From: Oscillospiraceae bacterium
GTDB lineage: Bacteria > Bacillota > Clostridia > Oscillospirales > Oscillospiraceae
Direction: 5' to 3'
DNA length: 64,000 nt
Assembly: GCA_910575815.1 (NCBI GenBank)
Contig: CAJTFN010000019.1
Coordinates: 1 to 64,000 of the forward strand
Shown: positions 50,958-58,850 of the stretch, piece after piece
How positions within the stretch are numbered: position 1 is the stretch's first letter
Layout: the number at the start of each line of letters is the position of its first letter
Program-made: the position numbers and the translations under genes
Notes under the pieces: model-generated
What the model saw: only the letters and a program-made list of their open reading frames with translations
Databases searched by the model: none
Told to the model about the DNA's origin: nothing

Positions 50958-52469
50958 TCAATCCGTCTCATATTTGTGGTAGGTGTTTACAAGGTCGTCA
51001 TGGATCTCCACATACAAGGGGAAAAGCCTGCGGTATTTCTCAACATGATGAGGATTCGGCTTGGTGACGCTGTCAATGACGGCGGCCTTTTGAATGGCCT
51101 CCTGGTGAGAGCCGAAGACCCCCAGAGCGACGCCGGTCAGCATAGCGGCGCCCAGCGAGGAGTCGTCCCGCTTGTACTTCACAATATCCCGGTCAAATAC
51201 ATTCGCAAGGATGCTTCTCCAAAGGGGGGATTTTGAGCCTCCGCCAACAAAAGAAATCCGATCAATGTGGCCAAATTCTTCCATGCCCTCAAAGCACTGA
51301 CGCAGGGAGAACGTTACGCCTTCCAGCAGAGCGCGGGTAAAGTGGCCTCTTTGATGCATTGAGGAAAAACCGGTGAAAGAGGCGCGGAGTTTTGGGTCCC
51401 AATACGGGGCTCTCTCGCCGGACATGTAAGGGTGGAAGAAGAGTCCGTCTGCGCCGGGGGAAATTGCTTCCGCTTCCTTGTCCAGGAGTTGGTAGGTATT
51501 CGGGCCGCCAGCCCGCTCTTCCATAAGCTCTTTGCCGCAGAAGGTATCCCTGTACCAGCGGAATGCCTGGGCAGCGGAGACGGTTCCCCTGCCGTAGTAC
51601 CATAGGTTGTCTACAACATGGGAGTAGATGAACGTATCCAGAAACGGTTTGCCGTATTCACGAAATACGTTTAGGCCGCCGGCGGTGGCCATTTTCAGCA
51701 CGCAGTCGCCGGGCTTTAGCCCTCCCACAGAATAGCTTTCCAGAGAAGTGTCGGAGGCACCCATTACCACGGGAATCCCTTCCTTCAGACCGGTCAGCGC
51801 AGCCGCTTCCGCCGTCACATAGCCAGAAGTGTCGGTGGGTTTTTTGATTTCGGGAAGAACAGACATCGGCAGTCCCGTTAGCCTCACAATATCCTCGGAC
51901 CATGTCATGCGCCGGTTGTCAAACAGCATGGAGCCCTGTGCCTGGATGTGCGTTGTGGAAATTGCTCCCGTCAGCTGATACCGCACATAGTCGTCAATGA
52001 ACAGGAGACGGTCGATTCTGTCGAACACTTCCGGCTCATTTTTCCTCACCCACATCAGCTGAGGAAGGGTCCATGTTGGGCTGGGAGTGGAAAATGTAGT
52101 ATCTTTGATGAGGTCCAGATAGTTGGCTTTCAGGAAGCCAGCCTCTTCATAGGACCGCTGATCCTGCCACATAATGGTGGGACGGAGAATGGCTCCGCTC
52201 TTATCCAGAAGCACCGCGTTGTGCGCGGACGCATCGACAGCTAGGCCGATAATATCCTCGGTCCGGAATTTTCCGCTTTCCGACGCAAGCTTTAAGGAGT
52301 TTTTCATAGCACAGAACCAGTCCGTTGGGTCTTGCTCAACCCATCCGAAGTGGGGATGATGGGAGGGATATTCGGTGTAGCCATCCGCAATAAAGTTGCC
52401 TTCCACATCGAGGACAGTTGCCTTGCAGCCGCCGGTTCCAATATCTATGCCTAGAAGATATTTGCTCAT
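50958..52469 (-). CDS. FGGY-family carbohydrate kinase (xylulokinase-like)
   Basis: 503 residues with the FGGY actin-like fold: the phosphate-1 loop LLGIDIGTGGCKATVLD, the catalytic Asp region in VDASAHNAVLLD, IMWQDQRS, and FVGGGSKSPLWRSILANVFDRDI in the C-terminal ATP-binding half. It phosphorylates a sugar or polyol, most like xylulose but not certain. AGGAGG precedes ATG 52469. It is the first gene of the minus-strand catabolic operon. Confidence 0.92.
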   Translation of the reverse strand: MSKYLLGIDIGTGGCKATVLDVEGNFIADGYTEYPSHHPHFGWVEQDPTDWFCAMKNSLKLASESGKFRTEDIIGLAVDASAHNAVLLDKSGAILRPTIMWQDQRSYEEAGFLKANYLDLIKDTTFSTPSPTWTLPQLMWVRKNEPEVFDRIDRLLFIDDYVRYQLTGAISTTHIQAQGSMLFDNRRMTWSEDIVRLTGLPMSVLPEIKKPTDTSGYVTAEAAALTGLKEGIPVVMGASDTSLESYSVGGLKPGDCVLKMATAGGLNVFREYGKPFLDTFIYSHVVDNLWYYGRGTVSAAQAFRWYRDTFCGKELMEERAGGPNTYQLLDKEAEAISPGADGLFFHPYMSGERAPYWDPKLRASFTGFSSMHQRGHFTRALLEGVTFSLRQCFEGMEEFGHIDRISFVGGGSKSPLWRSILANVFDRDIVKYKRDDSSLGAAMLTGVALGVFGSHQEAIQKAAVIDSVTKPNPHHVEKYRRLFPLYVEIHDDLVNTYHKYETD

Positions 52470-52560
52470 TTGAACCTCCTATTTATCATGAAAGATAGCG
52501 TGTGATCCGTCAAAGACGATCGTAGGCTGCCTCCGTGCGAGCGAAGCGCCCTGCGTTTTT

Positions 52561-52653
52561 ACTGAAATGAAGTGGACAAAATAGAATTTGCTGTGAGTGC
52601 TCTTGAAATTTTTAATTGGCTCCTATATAATGTGGATATTAACTGAAATGAAG
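52561..52653 (+). promoter_or_regulatory. Promoter of the tautomerase gene flanked by direct repeats
   Basis: TTGAAA (52603-52608), a 17-base spacer and a perfect TATAAT (52626-52631). The 12-mer ACTGAAATGAAG occurs at 52561-52572 and 52642-52653, one on each side of the promoter, suggesting a regulator that also serves the divergent kinase operon. Confidence 0.7.
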
Positions 52654-52666
52654 GAGGCTGCCTGAC

Positions 52667-53014
52667 ATGCCGTGCATCAGATGCTCTGTGAACCAAACTC
52701 TTACCGACGACAACAAGAAAAATCTGTATGATGGATTTATCGACGCGATTCAGCTGATTCCCGGAAAAACGCCTGATTCCCTCATGGTGATTCTGGAGGA
52801 TGACAAGGATATCTATTTCCACCAGAGTGATGAGATCAAAAGCGCTTTTGTTGAGGTGAATATGCTTTTGCGAAAAGACCCGTCGGAGCACTTCCCCTCT
52901 ATGAGCAGGAAAATCTGCGGACTCCTGGAGGAGGAATTGAGCATATCTGGAAGCAATGTGTATATTCGCTATCTGGCTACGCCCGATTGGGGCTGGAACG
53001 GAACGAACTTTTGA
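52667..53014 (+). CDS. MIF/tautomerase-superfamily protein
   Basis: 115 residues beginning MPCIRCSVNQTLTDDNKKNL, with Pro after the initiator Met as in the tautomerase superfamily, where Pro1 is the catalytic base. The C-terminal SGSNVYIRYLATPDWGWNGTNF matches the MIF-like end. It should isomerise keto/enol forms of a small acid. GAAGGAGG precedes ATG 52667. It is the only plus-strand gene within the metabolic cargo, apart from the regulator at 55146. Confidence 0.85.
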   Translation: MPCIRCSVNQTLTDDNKKNLYDGFIDAIQLIPGKTPDSLMVILEDDKDIYFHQSDEIKSAFVEVNMLLRKDPSEHFPSMSRKICGLLEEELSISGSNVYIRYLATPDWGWNGTNF

Positions 53015-53140
53015 AAAGAGCGCTCCTCCTGTTCATCTCTGTTGTGAATGTCTAAGCTTCCTTCCTCCCGATGCTGGCTGGATTCAGTTCCCGTCGGCCT
53101 TGGGGGGAAGATTTTTTTGGAGAGAGCATGCCCGAACCTG

Positions 53141-54436
53141 TCAGCCCATCAGAAGGTTGGGGAGCCAGGTGGAGAAGGCGGGCCAATAGGTTGTGACAAG
53201 GAGGGTTGGCACATAGGCGAACAAAATCAGGAACAGCATGGGCTTGATTTCTTTTGCTGTGGAGGTCTTAAACACCCGGGAGGAGAGATAGAGAAACGGA
53301 GCGGTAGGCGGCGTAATGCAGCCCATGCCGAGATTCACGCCCATGACGGCCGCAAAATGATAGGGAGACAGGCCGATGGAGGTGGCGATGGGGAACAGAA
53401 TCGGGGCGGCCAGTAAAATGCCGGAGGTATCATCCATAATCATTCCCAGAATGATCATAAAGAGATTTAGCATCAGGAGGATGATGTATTTATTGTTGGA
53501 GACAGAGATGAGTGCGTCCGCCACGGTCTGGGGAATCTGAAGCTGGGTGAGGATACGGCTGAGCATGGAGATGATGGCCACCATGCACATGATCACACCG
53601 GTGGAAACAGCAGTTTCCTTAATAACCGGCAGGAGCTCTTTGAGTTTGAATCCCTTGTAAATGAAGATGGATACCGGGATTGCATAGAGAACTGCGATGC
53701 CGGCGGATTCGGTAGCAGTCATAGCGCCGGAGTAGATGCCGCCGAGGATGATGACCGGCATGAAGAGAGCAGGTAGCGCATGGACGGTTCTTCGACCGGT
53801 ATCCCGCAGCTTTTCATGGGGAGGCATTTTGGCCTCGTAGATAATGTTCTGGTCTTTCCGCAGAAGAATCCAGGAGCCGATGCACAGGAGGATGGTGAGC
53901 ATGATCCCGGGAACGACGGTTGAAAGGAAGCAGGACAAAACCGAGATATTCATGGTCCACGCAATGAGAATCTGCGCGCCGGAGGGGGGGATGAGAAGGC
54001 CGAGAGGGGAGGCGCAGCAGGCGATGGCCGCCATGGTGGGAGTGGGGTACTGCTTTGCTTTTGCGCGGGGCGCAATGATGGAGCCAACGCAGGAAAGCGT
54101 GGCGGCTCCGGAACCGCAGATAGAGCCGAAAATCGCAGAGGTGACGCAGGTGACCAGAGCGAGACCACCTTTAATCCGTCCGAAAAACGCATCGACGAAG
54201 TCGATCAGCGCCCCGCCGATTTTGCCTTTTTCCATAATGCCGCCGGCAAGCACAAACATAGGGATTGCCAGCAGTGTGACGGATTGAATTTTGCCGAATG
54301 AGGTGGTAAGAAGTGCCACGGGGTTAAAGTCATAGATACCTTGCAGAACGGCTGTCGCGGCGCCAAAGCTGAACGGAACGGAGACGCCTACGACCAGTAG
54401 GACAAAAAGAATCAAAAAGATGATTAAAACGATCAT
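53141..54436 (-). CDS. TRAP transporter large permease (DctM type)
   Basis: 431 residues and about twelve spans, starting MIVLIIFLILFVLLVVGVSVPFSFG. Family segments include IFGSICGSGAATLSCVGSIIAP, PPSGAQILIAWT and MGCITPPTAPFLYLSSRVF. It forms the ion-coupled transport pathway with the small subunit, whose gene overlaps it by 4 bases. The binding protein gene is elsewhere in the cargo (47087). Confidence 0.94.
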   Translation of the reverse strand: MIVLIIFLILFVLLVVGVSVPFSFGAATAVLQGIYDFNPVALLTTSFGKIQSVTLLAIPMFVLAGGIMEKGKIGGALIDFVDAFFGRIKGGLALVTCVTSAIFGSICGSGAATLSCVGSIIAPRAKAKQYPTPTMAAIACCASPLGLLIPPSGAQILIAWTMNISVLSCFLSTVVPGIMLTILLCIGSWILLRKDQNIIYEAKMPPHEKLRDTGRRTVHALPALFMPVIILGGIYSGAMTATESAGIAVLYAIPVSIFIYKGFKLKELLPVIKETAVSTGVIMCMVAIISMLSRILTQLQIPQTVADALISVSNNKYIILLMLNLFMIILGMIMDDTSGILLAAPILFPIATSIGLSPYHFAAVMGVNLGMGCITPPTAPFLYLSSRVFKTSTAKEIKPMLFLILFAYVPTLLVTTYWPAFSTWLPNLLMG

Positions 54437-54957
54437 ACAAGTTCCTCCCCGTGCTGATAATCTTCGGGCCTAGACAGGATTGCGGCGATGAAATGGAAGA
54501 GAGAATAAAGAAAGCAGAGAAAGAGACCGATGGAAATCGCGGAGGTGGTGAGCAGGGTTGGTATCTTCAATGCGGTGGTATAGCCAAAATTCTGGATATT
54601 GAAGACAAGGTATTTTCCTACACCCCAATAAGCGAGAATACCGGCGGTGACCGTGGTGAATCCCTTGACGAAAATATTTTTCATACGAAGGATTTTTGGA
54701 TTTGTAACAAACAAGTCCAACATGTCCGCGGTGATATGGGAGTCTTCAAGACTTCCATAGGCGGCGCCGATCCAGTAGAGCCAAAGAGCGAAGAGCGTGA
54801 TAATTTCATCGCTGCCATAGATGTCGCTGTGCAGGATGTACCGCACAAACACACAAATTCCAATCATAACTGTTAGGATGACGCTGCTGGCGACCAGGAT
54901 AAAAGACATCGTTTTATCCAAGGCGCGCCACAAAAAAGAGTCCTTAATTTTGTTCAT
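54433..54957 (-). CDS. TRAP transporter small permease (DctQ type)
   Basis: 174 residues with four membrane spans and the DctQ core (VFVRYILHSDIYGSDEIITLFALWLYWIGAAYGSLEDSHITADML). AAGGAGG directly abuts the ATG at 54963, so ATG 54957 is the better start. It is the first gene of the dctQM pair and is divergent from the XRE regulator at 55146. Confidence 0.92.
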   Translation of the reverse strand: MNKIKDSFLWRALDKTMSFILVASSVILTVMIGICVFVRYILHSDIYGSDEIITLFALWLYWIGAAYGSLEDSHITADMLDLFVTNPKILRMKNIFVKGFTTVTAGILAYWGVGKYLVFNIQNFGYTTALKIPTLLTTSAISIGLFLCFLYSLFHFIAAILSRPEDYQHGEELV

Positions 54958-55084
54958 TTTCATCCTCCTTTTCTCATGTGGTTTTTTTGTGAAATGCTGC
55001 CAATGCATTGGATTGCTGATCTCGACGGACCTCAAGGTATCCTTTGTTCGAAGCGGACGGTACCCTCTCTTGGATAAGTTTCTG

Positions 55085-55113
55085 TTGTTTTTCTAGAAAT
55101 CTTGATGTAATAT
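55085..55113 (+). promoter_or_regulatory. Promoter of the cargo XRE regulator
   Basis: TTGTTT (55085-55090), a 17-base spacer and TAATAT (55108-55113). The dctQM promoter must lie on the other strand in the same 188-base gap. Confidence 0.55.
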
Positions 55114-55145
55114 AAAAAGCAATCTTAATCTGTATGGAGGGGCGT

Positions 55146-55859
55146 ATGGACACTATTTTGGATGCGTTAGGGAAAAAAATACGTCTTTACCGCAAGGCAA
55201 ATGGCATGAGTCTGGAAGAGTTGGCGTCCAAAGTTTATAAAAGCAAGGCCAGCATTTCCAAGTATGAGCTTGGTCAAACAAGCATGGACGTCCTCACTCT
55301 GTCGGAGATTGCGGCCGCGCTGGGTGTGGCGCCGTTCCAACTGCTGGAGACAGATGTCCAGCAACAGACTCCCTCGCCGTCGGCAAACCACCCATTTGGG
55401 AAAATAAACCAACTGTATATGTACCACATGGTGAACCAGCATCTATATCTGTCGTTGTTGAAGTTTGGCCATGTGGATGAGACCGAGCGGGTAAATGTGA
55501 CGTTGTACCACAAAGTAGACAATGAAAATAATGTCGAGCGGTGCACGACGATTTACCACGGGCATATGTACAGCTGTGATGTGGTTATCAGCTTTTTTCT
55601 AAGCAATTACCATAATATTGTGGAGAATATGCTCTTAAATGTGTCTGTCCCAACCAACAATACGACCATTATGACTGGGATGGCATGCGGGCTGGATGAT
55701 TTCCTGGCACCGAAGGCCATAAAGATTGTTTTATCTCAGAAACCGCTGAAAAAGAGCCCGGGACTTTATCAAGCGGTTTCTTTGACAGCTGAGAACCTTA
55801 AAACGGCAAGAAAGGTGAATAGCTTGATTTTTGAACGGCAAACAGATCTTTATCTTTGA
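55146..55859 (+). CDS. XRE-family regulator with a C-terminal ligand or effector domain
   Basis: 237 residues: a helix-turn-helix (KKIRLYRKANGMSLEELASKVYKSKASISKYELGQTSM, ~9-46) and a ~160-residue C-terminal part (from FGKINQLYMYHMVNQHLYLSLLK) with no family I recognise. Divergent from dctQM, it is the natural regulator of the TRAP/kinase cargo. GGAGGGG precedes ATG 55146. Confidence 0.88.
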   Translation: MDTILDALGKKIRLYRKANGMSLEELASKVYKSKASISKYELGQTSMDVLTLSEIAAALGVAPFQLLETDVQQQTPSPSANHPFGKINQLYMYHMVNQHLYLSLLKFGHVDETERVNVTLYHKVDNENNVERCTTIYHGHMYSCDVVISFFLSNYHNIVENMLLNVSVPTNNTTIMTGMACGLDDFLAPKAIKIVLSQKPLKKSPGLYQAVSLTAENLKTARKVNSLIFERQTDLYL

Positions 55860-56465
55860 GTATTATATTAAAGGAAAATATTTTTCGATGCAATTGAGCG
55901 TCAAACTCTGTCGGTGGAAATTAAGCCAGTTTCTTCTCACGAAAAAAGAAAAAAGCGATTATTTAAGCGGTTAGCTGTATCATTGAAAAAATACTTTGCG
56001 AAATCTCATAAAAGCGTCAATTTTCTTGAAACATGACCTTTTTCTCCCTCTGGCGTTGGTCGCAGTTCAATGTTGACTAGAAGTATATGGAATATGAAGA
56101 TGGCCTACACACGGGTGGTTATTAGGGATACCGCACGTGGTGTGAGAACATCCCTGCTGTAGGATGCTGGACTCATGCGAGGCGGAAGCTGGACGAAGCT
56201 CGGAGTGTTTTTCCGCTGGATAAACTAAGGAGGGCAGCGCTGGGTTTGGGATAAAGGAATTCTCGGAGTGGGTGATATCTTTTTCCCATAAAACAATGAA
56301 TTTTGGGAGAGGTGCAAAAGCATCTCTCCTTTTTCAATACGCTTGTAATACTCAAGTCTGATTCATGCCTTAAACCAGTATGAAACGCTGTAGCCGTGAC
56401 CATTTGGACTGCCATAGAGATTCCTTTTCAATTTCTGAAAAAATGATTGAAAGGAGTTATTTGTT
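55860..56465. other. Gene-free A/T-rich stretch
   Basis: 606 bases without a supported gene. Several hairpins are present, including TACCGCACGTGGTGTGAGA around 56135; this region could hold a structured RNA, but I cannot name one. A terminator lies at 56306. Confidence 0.4.
56306..56335 (+). terminator. Terminator
   Basis: GGAGAGGTGC pairs with GCATCTCTCC (one mismatch) around AAAA; TTTTT follows. Confidence 0.8.
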
Positions 56466-56579
56466 ATGGAAAACAACAGAGCTATTATTGCGGAGATCAG
56501 CGAAGATATTGGCTCAGTCTCTACGGTATTATTTGTAAGCGAGGGCAAAACGGAATTTAAAGCCCTATGGACACAATAA
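56466..56579 (+). CDS. 37-residue open frame, possible start of a broken gene
   Basis: AAAGGAG lies 9 bases before ATG 56466. The product MENNRAIIAEISEDIGSVST... stops after 37 codons. The following frames (56567 onwards and one ending 56805) continue with coding-like sequence in other phases, so this may be the first part of one gene broken by frameshifts. No family recognised. Confidence 0.4.
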   Translation: MENNRAIIAEISEDIGSVSTVLFVSEGKTEFKALWTQ

Positions 56580-56805
56580 AGATGAACCCGGACTTTGTCC
56601 CTTCAAGTGGGGAGATTTCTATTGAAGACCCATTCTCGCAAACCCCAGATCAACTGAAAGCTATGGTGGAGGAATTGGCTAGAAGTCCCCTAAAGTCCCT
56701 GATATCTGAAAACAGCTTGTTCTGGCGGAAGGCGAGGAACCTGTTAAGGGTTCTACCCAGGCAGAATTGGCAGGTATGTTGGACAATTTACATGCCTTTC
56801 AATAG
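56567..56805 (+). pseudogene. Possible frameshifted remnant
   Basis: A frame from ATG 56567 reads KMNPDFVPSSGEISIEDPFSQ... to about 56715. A third frame then reads LVLAEGEEPVKGSTQAELAG and ends HAFQ at TAG 56803-56805. The two segments look like one acidic protein with a frameshift between. Frame changes here are inferred from composition only. Confidence 0.3.
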
Positions 56806-56810
56806 GAGAA

Positions 56811-56833
56811 AACCACCGGCTGAGCCGGTGGTT
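56811..56833. terminator. Hairpin before the recombinase remnant
   Basis: AACCACCGGC / GCCGGTGGTT with a TGA loop. A short T-run follows only on the minus strand. Confidence 0.5.
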
Positions 56834-56852
56834 CTAAAAAAGCTTTATCTAA

Positions 56853-57068
56853 GCCCGCCTGGAACAACGCCTTGAAAAAGTTGAAAACGACTTGTTGGGC
56901 TACGAAAAGCCCCAACAGCCAGCAGATCTGATAAATCGTGCCAAAGAACTCCTAAAGCTGGAAACGGTTCCCCGAGAGCTGGTAGTTGCCCTAGTTGAAA
57001 AAATCGAAATCGGCGAACGCAATCCCGATACCGGCGAGCAGCAAGTCCGCATAACCTGGAGGTTCTAA
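56853..57068 (+). pseudogene. C-terminal fragment of a second serine recombinase
   Basis: 72 codons up to TAA 57066-57068 are nearly the same as the end of the recombinase at 43978 (RLEQRLEKVENDLLGYEKPQQ... to the final TWRF instead of TWKF). The frame is intact, but there is no N-terminus or start. It differs from copy 1 at many third positions, so it is probably from a related element rather than a recent duplication. Confidence 0.85.
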
Positions 57069-57230
57069 CCTCTACCGAACCCTCGGCGAAACGCTCCGCT
57101 GTCGCCTGTCCTTCATTGTAGACCACCAACCGCGCTCCGCGCGGATTACGGGAGACGAGAGCGCGGGGCTCTGCCCCTGCACCCCGCCACCTTTTGAAAA
57201 AAGGTGGACGAAAACTTTATCTGCGTCCTA
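56854..57230 (+). repeat. Direct repeat, copy 2
   Basis: 377 bases matching 45341-45716. It ends 12 bases before the right attachment core. The two copies bracket 11.1 kb of metabolic cargo. Confidence 0.9.
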
Positions 57231-57242
57231 CCGTTACTCACA

Positions 57243-57248
57243 CCCACG
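57243..57248. other. Right attachment site core (CCCACG)
   Basis: The core follows the element-side arm TCACAC (57238-57243) and precedes host ATPase sequence (GCC ATC GAA CCC). His codon 57245-57247 aligns with His93 of the left half. Confidence 0.8.
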
Positions 57249-58036
57249 CCATCGAACCCAAATATCCCGCCGCCGTCGATCGCTGCATCGACTTAGGCCG
57301 CTTCTACGACCTCACCGCCGCCAAATCCGCCGCAGAAGAGGTCAAAGCCCATACCAAAGCCTATAAAGCTGCCTACATACGAGCTTACCACAGCCTTAAA
57401 GCTGCCCGCCAGATTGAATTGGACGCGGTAGCCTCCGCTGGGCACGCCTTCGACCACCAGCGCTTAGACCGCCGGGTCAAGGGGATCATCGCTCGGGAGC
57501 TCCGAAGCCGGGGGGATCAGCGGGGCCGTACCCTCCGCCGTTTCCTAGGCAGTATTACCCATAAAGGCTACGTCTGGCGCTTCGACAGCGTGGATATCCT
57601 GTGCCCGAAGGTTTATGAATTCTCCGACACCTGGGAATTGGCGGGCCCGGCTCTGGCCAGGCTCCACGCGGCGGCGGTGGAACGGGGTTGGGATACCATT
57701 GCCTGTCTCTCGCCGGAAGCCCCGGAGCGCATAGAGCATTTGCTGATTCCCGGCTTGGGGCTGGCGTTCATCACCTCTTGCCCTGGAATGGACTACGGAA
57801 AAAAGCCCTACCGCCGTCTGCGTCTGGACGCTATGGCGGAGACAGAAGGACGCTCCCGCCTCCGTTTTCAGACCCGTATGGTGGCCCTGCTTCGGGAGGA
57901 GGCGGTGGATGCGCTCAAGGAGGCCAAGCGGAACCACGACGCTCTGGAGGCGGTTTACAACCCCTATGTGGATTTTGATGGTGTCCGCGCCCTGGCGGCC
58001 TTGGAGGCGGGTCGGCTCCTGAGTTACCTCCACTGA
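57245..58036 (+). pseudogene. Interrupted ATPase gene, C-terminal half
   Basis: 263 codons continue the ATPase begun at 39828: HAIEPKYPAAVDRCIDLGRFYDL follows naturally on DGTPPH, and THKGYVWRFDSVDILCPKVYEF and GLGLAFITSCPGMDYGK are typical of the rest of the family. There is no start codon of its own. An element-derived TTG at 57194 would give a 280-residue protein with 17 foreign residues, but its ribosome-binding site is not convincing. As arranged the gene is inactive unless the element is excised. Confidence 0.88.
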
Positions 58037-58108
58037 GGGACAGAACGCTGTAGCTTTTCTGGACGGAGTATATGGCTGCCGGATAAGATATTTCGTTCAC
58101 GTCGAAAT

Positions 58109-58146
58109 AGAAGCAGGAGAAACAGATTTTTCCTGCTTCTATTTTG
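58109..58146 (+). terminator. Terminator of the ATPase gene
   Basis: AGAAGCAGGA pairs with TCCTGCTTCT; ATTTTGTT follows. Confidence 0.8.
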
Positions 58147-58447
58147 TTAAGTATTTTATAAATAATCTATATGGATAATTATAAAATAATCTAAATAAGA
58201 AAATAGAAAGGAAAACGATGTTTAGTGTAAGTTGGGAGAGGTCCTAAAACCCATAGAATTCTGAAAAGAAATGCCTAATATTATAGTTAAATTAATAAAG
58301 TTATTTTATATCTAGTATACATAGAAAACAACGAAATTAATAGGAAAATCCTAAATTCTATACCAAATAAAGGGTTGAATTACACTCCCGATGAGGATGC
58401 CCTGACCTCTTATAGATATCATAATGACACTCTACCGGATCCCGGCA
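58147..58447. other. A/T-rich gene-free stretch
   Basis: 301 bases, very A/T-rich compared with the host. No gene or clear signal is visible. Confidence 0.5.
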
Positions 58448-58476
58448 TTGACACCGGCAGGAATTTAAGCTAAAAT
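58448..58476 (+). promoter_or_regulatory. Sigma-A promoter of the thi operon
   Basis: TTGACA (58448-58453), a 17-base spacer and TAAAAT (58471-58476), 15 bases before the riboswitch. Confidence 0.85.
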
Positions 58477-58490
58477 AAGGCCAACAAAAC

Positions 58491-58580
58491 AGCAGGGGAG
58501 CTTGCGCAGCAGGCTGAGAGGAAGGTAGCCCTTCGACCCTAGAACCTGACGCGGATAATGCCGCCGGAGGAAGCCGCTGA
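58491..58580 (+). promoter_or_regulatory. TPP riboswitch (THI element)
   Basis: The conserved parts are all present in order: AGGGGAGC, GGCTGAGAGG, CGACCCTAGAACCTGA and GCGGATAATGCCG with the closing CGGAGGAAG. It binds thiamine pyrophosphate. A terminator hairpin follows at once, so control is probably by transcription termination when TPP is abundant. Confidence 0.96.
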
Positions 58581-58593
58581 ACACTATGCTTTT

Positions 58594-58624
58594 CAGGGGA
58601 CACCGGCTGTCCCCTGCTTTTTTT
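58594..58624 (+). terminator. Riboswitch-controlled terminator
   Basis: CAGGGGAC / GTCCCCTG stem with a 7-base loop followed by TTTTTTT. The left arm lies 14 bases after the aptamer. Confidence 0.88.
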
Positions 58625-58625
58625 G

Positions 58626-58850
58626 TGCTTCTGAGAGAGAAAGGATGTGAGGCGGCACCGCGGTTGGACCGCGGCGGGCTGAGGGGGAGCGCCCTGGGCC
58701 TTGCAGAACAGCGATGGGAAGCCGTGTTCCGGCGTGAGAGGAGGCCAGTAAGCCTCGACCGATCATTTCCCAACAGGCGGTCTGCCTGTCCACTACCGGG
58801 GAAAGCGACGCTGTAAGAGGCTGTTTTCTCTTGAATACAAAGGAGCTGCG
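58626..58850 (+). other. Untranslated leader between riboswitch and thiM
   Basis: 225 GC-rich bases with several complementary segments (CACCGCGG..CCGCGG; GAGGAGGCC..GCCTC). No gene is supported. It is longer than most thi leaders and may hold a second regulatory structure. Confidence 0.4.

Larger units (their letters stand above)
40107..57247 (+). mobile_element. 17.1-kb serine-recombinase element interrupting an ATPase gene
   Basis: The element lies between codon 93 and the following Ala codon of the ATPase. Its 17,141 bases can be removed to restore one 355-codon frame. It has a large serine recombinase (43978), an ECF sigma/anti-sigma pair, XRE regulators, a Spo0A-type DNA-binding protein and a metabolic cargo. 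A 377-base direct repeat (45341 and 56854) suggests it is composite. Joining its ends gives TCACAC-CCACGGGA-GTGTGA, a dyad as expected for a recombinase site. No conjugation or phage structural genes are seen, so movement between cells would need help. The layout resembles skin-type elements. Confidence 0.88.

Noticed and set aside
56090-56210. Possible group II intron or other ribozyme fragment (CGCACGTGGTGTGAGA area)
   Set aside because: Only a short resemblance to intron core sequences; no domain V, no reverse transcriptase and no clear boundaries.
40107-57247. Element considered as a prophage or conjugative element
   Set aside because: No capsid, tail, terminase, relaxase or type IV secretion gene is present; only a recombinase, regulators and metabolic genes.
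58586-58816. 76-codon open frame between riboswitch terminator and thiM
   Set aside because: It starts inside the terminator hairpin, lacks a ribosome-binding site and has Arg/Pro/Leu shadow composition.
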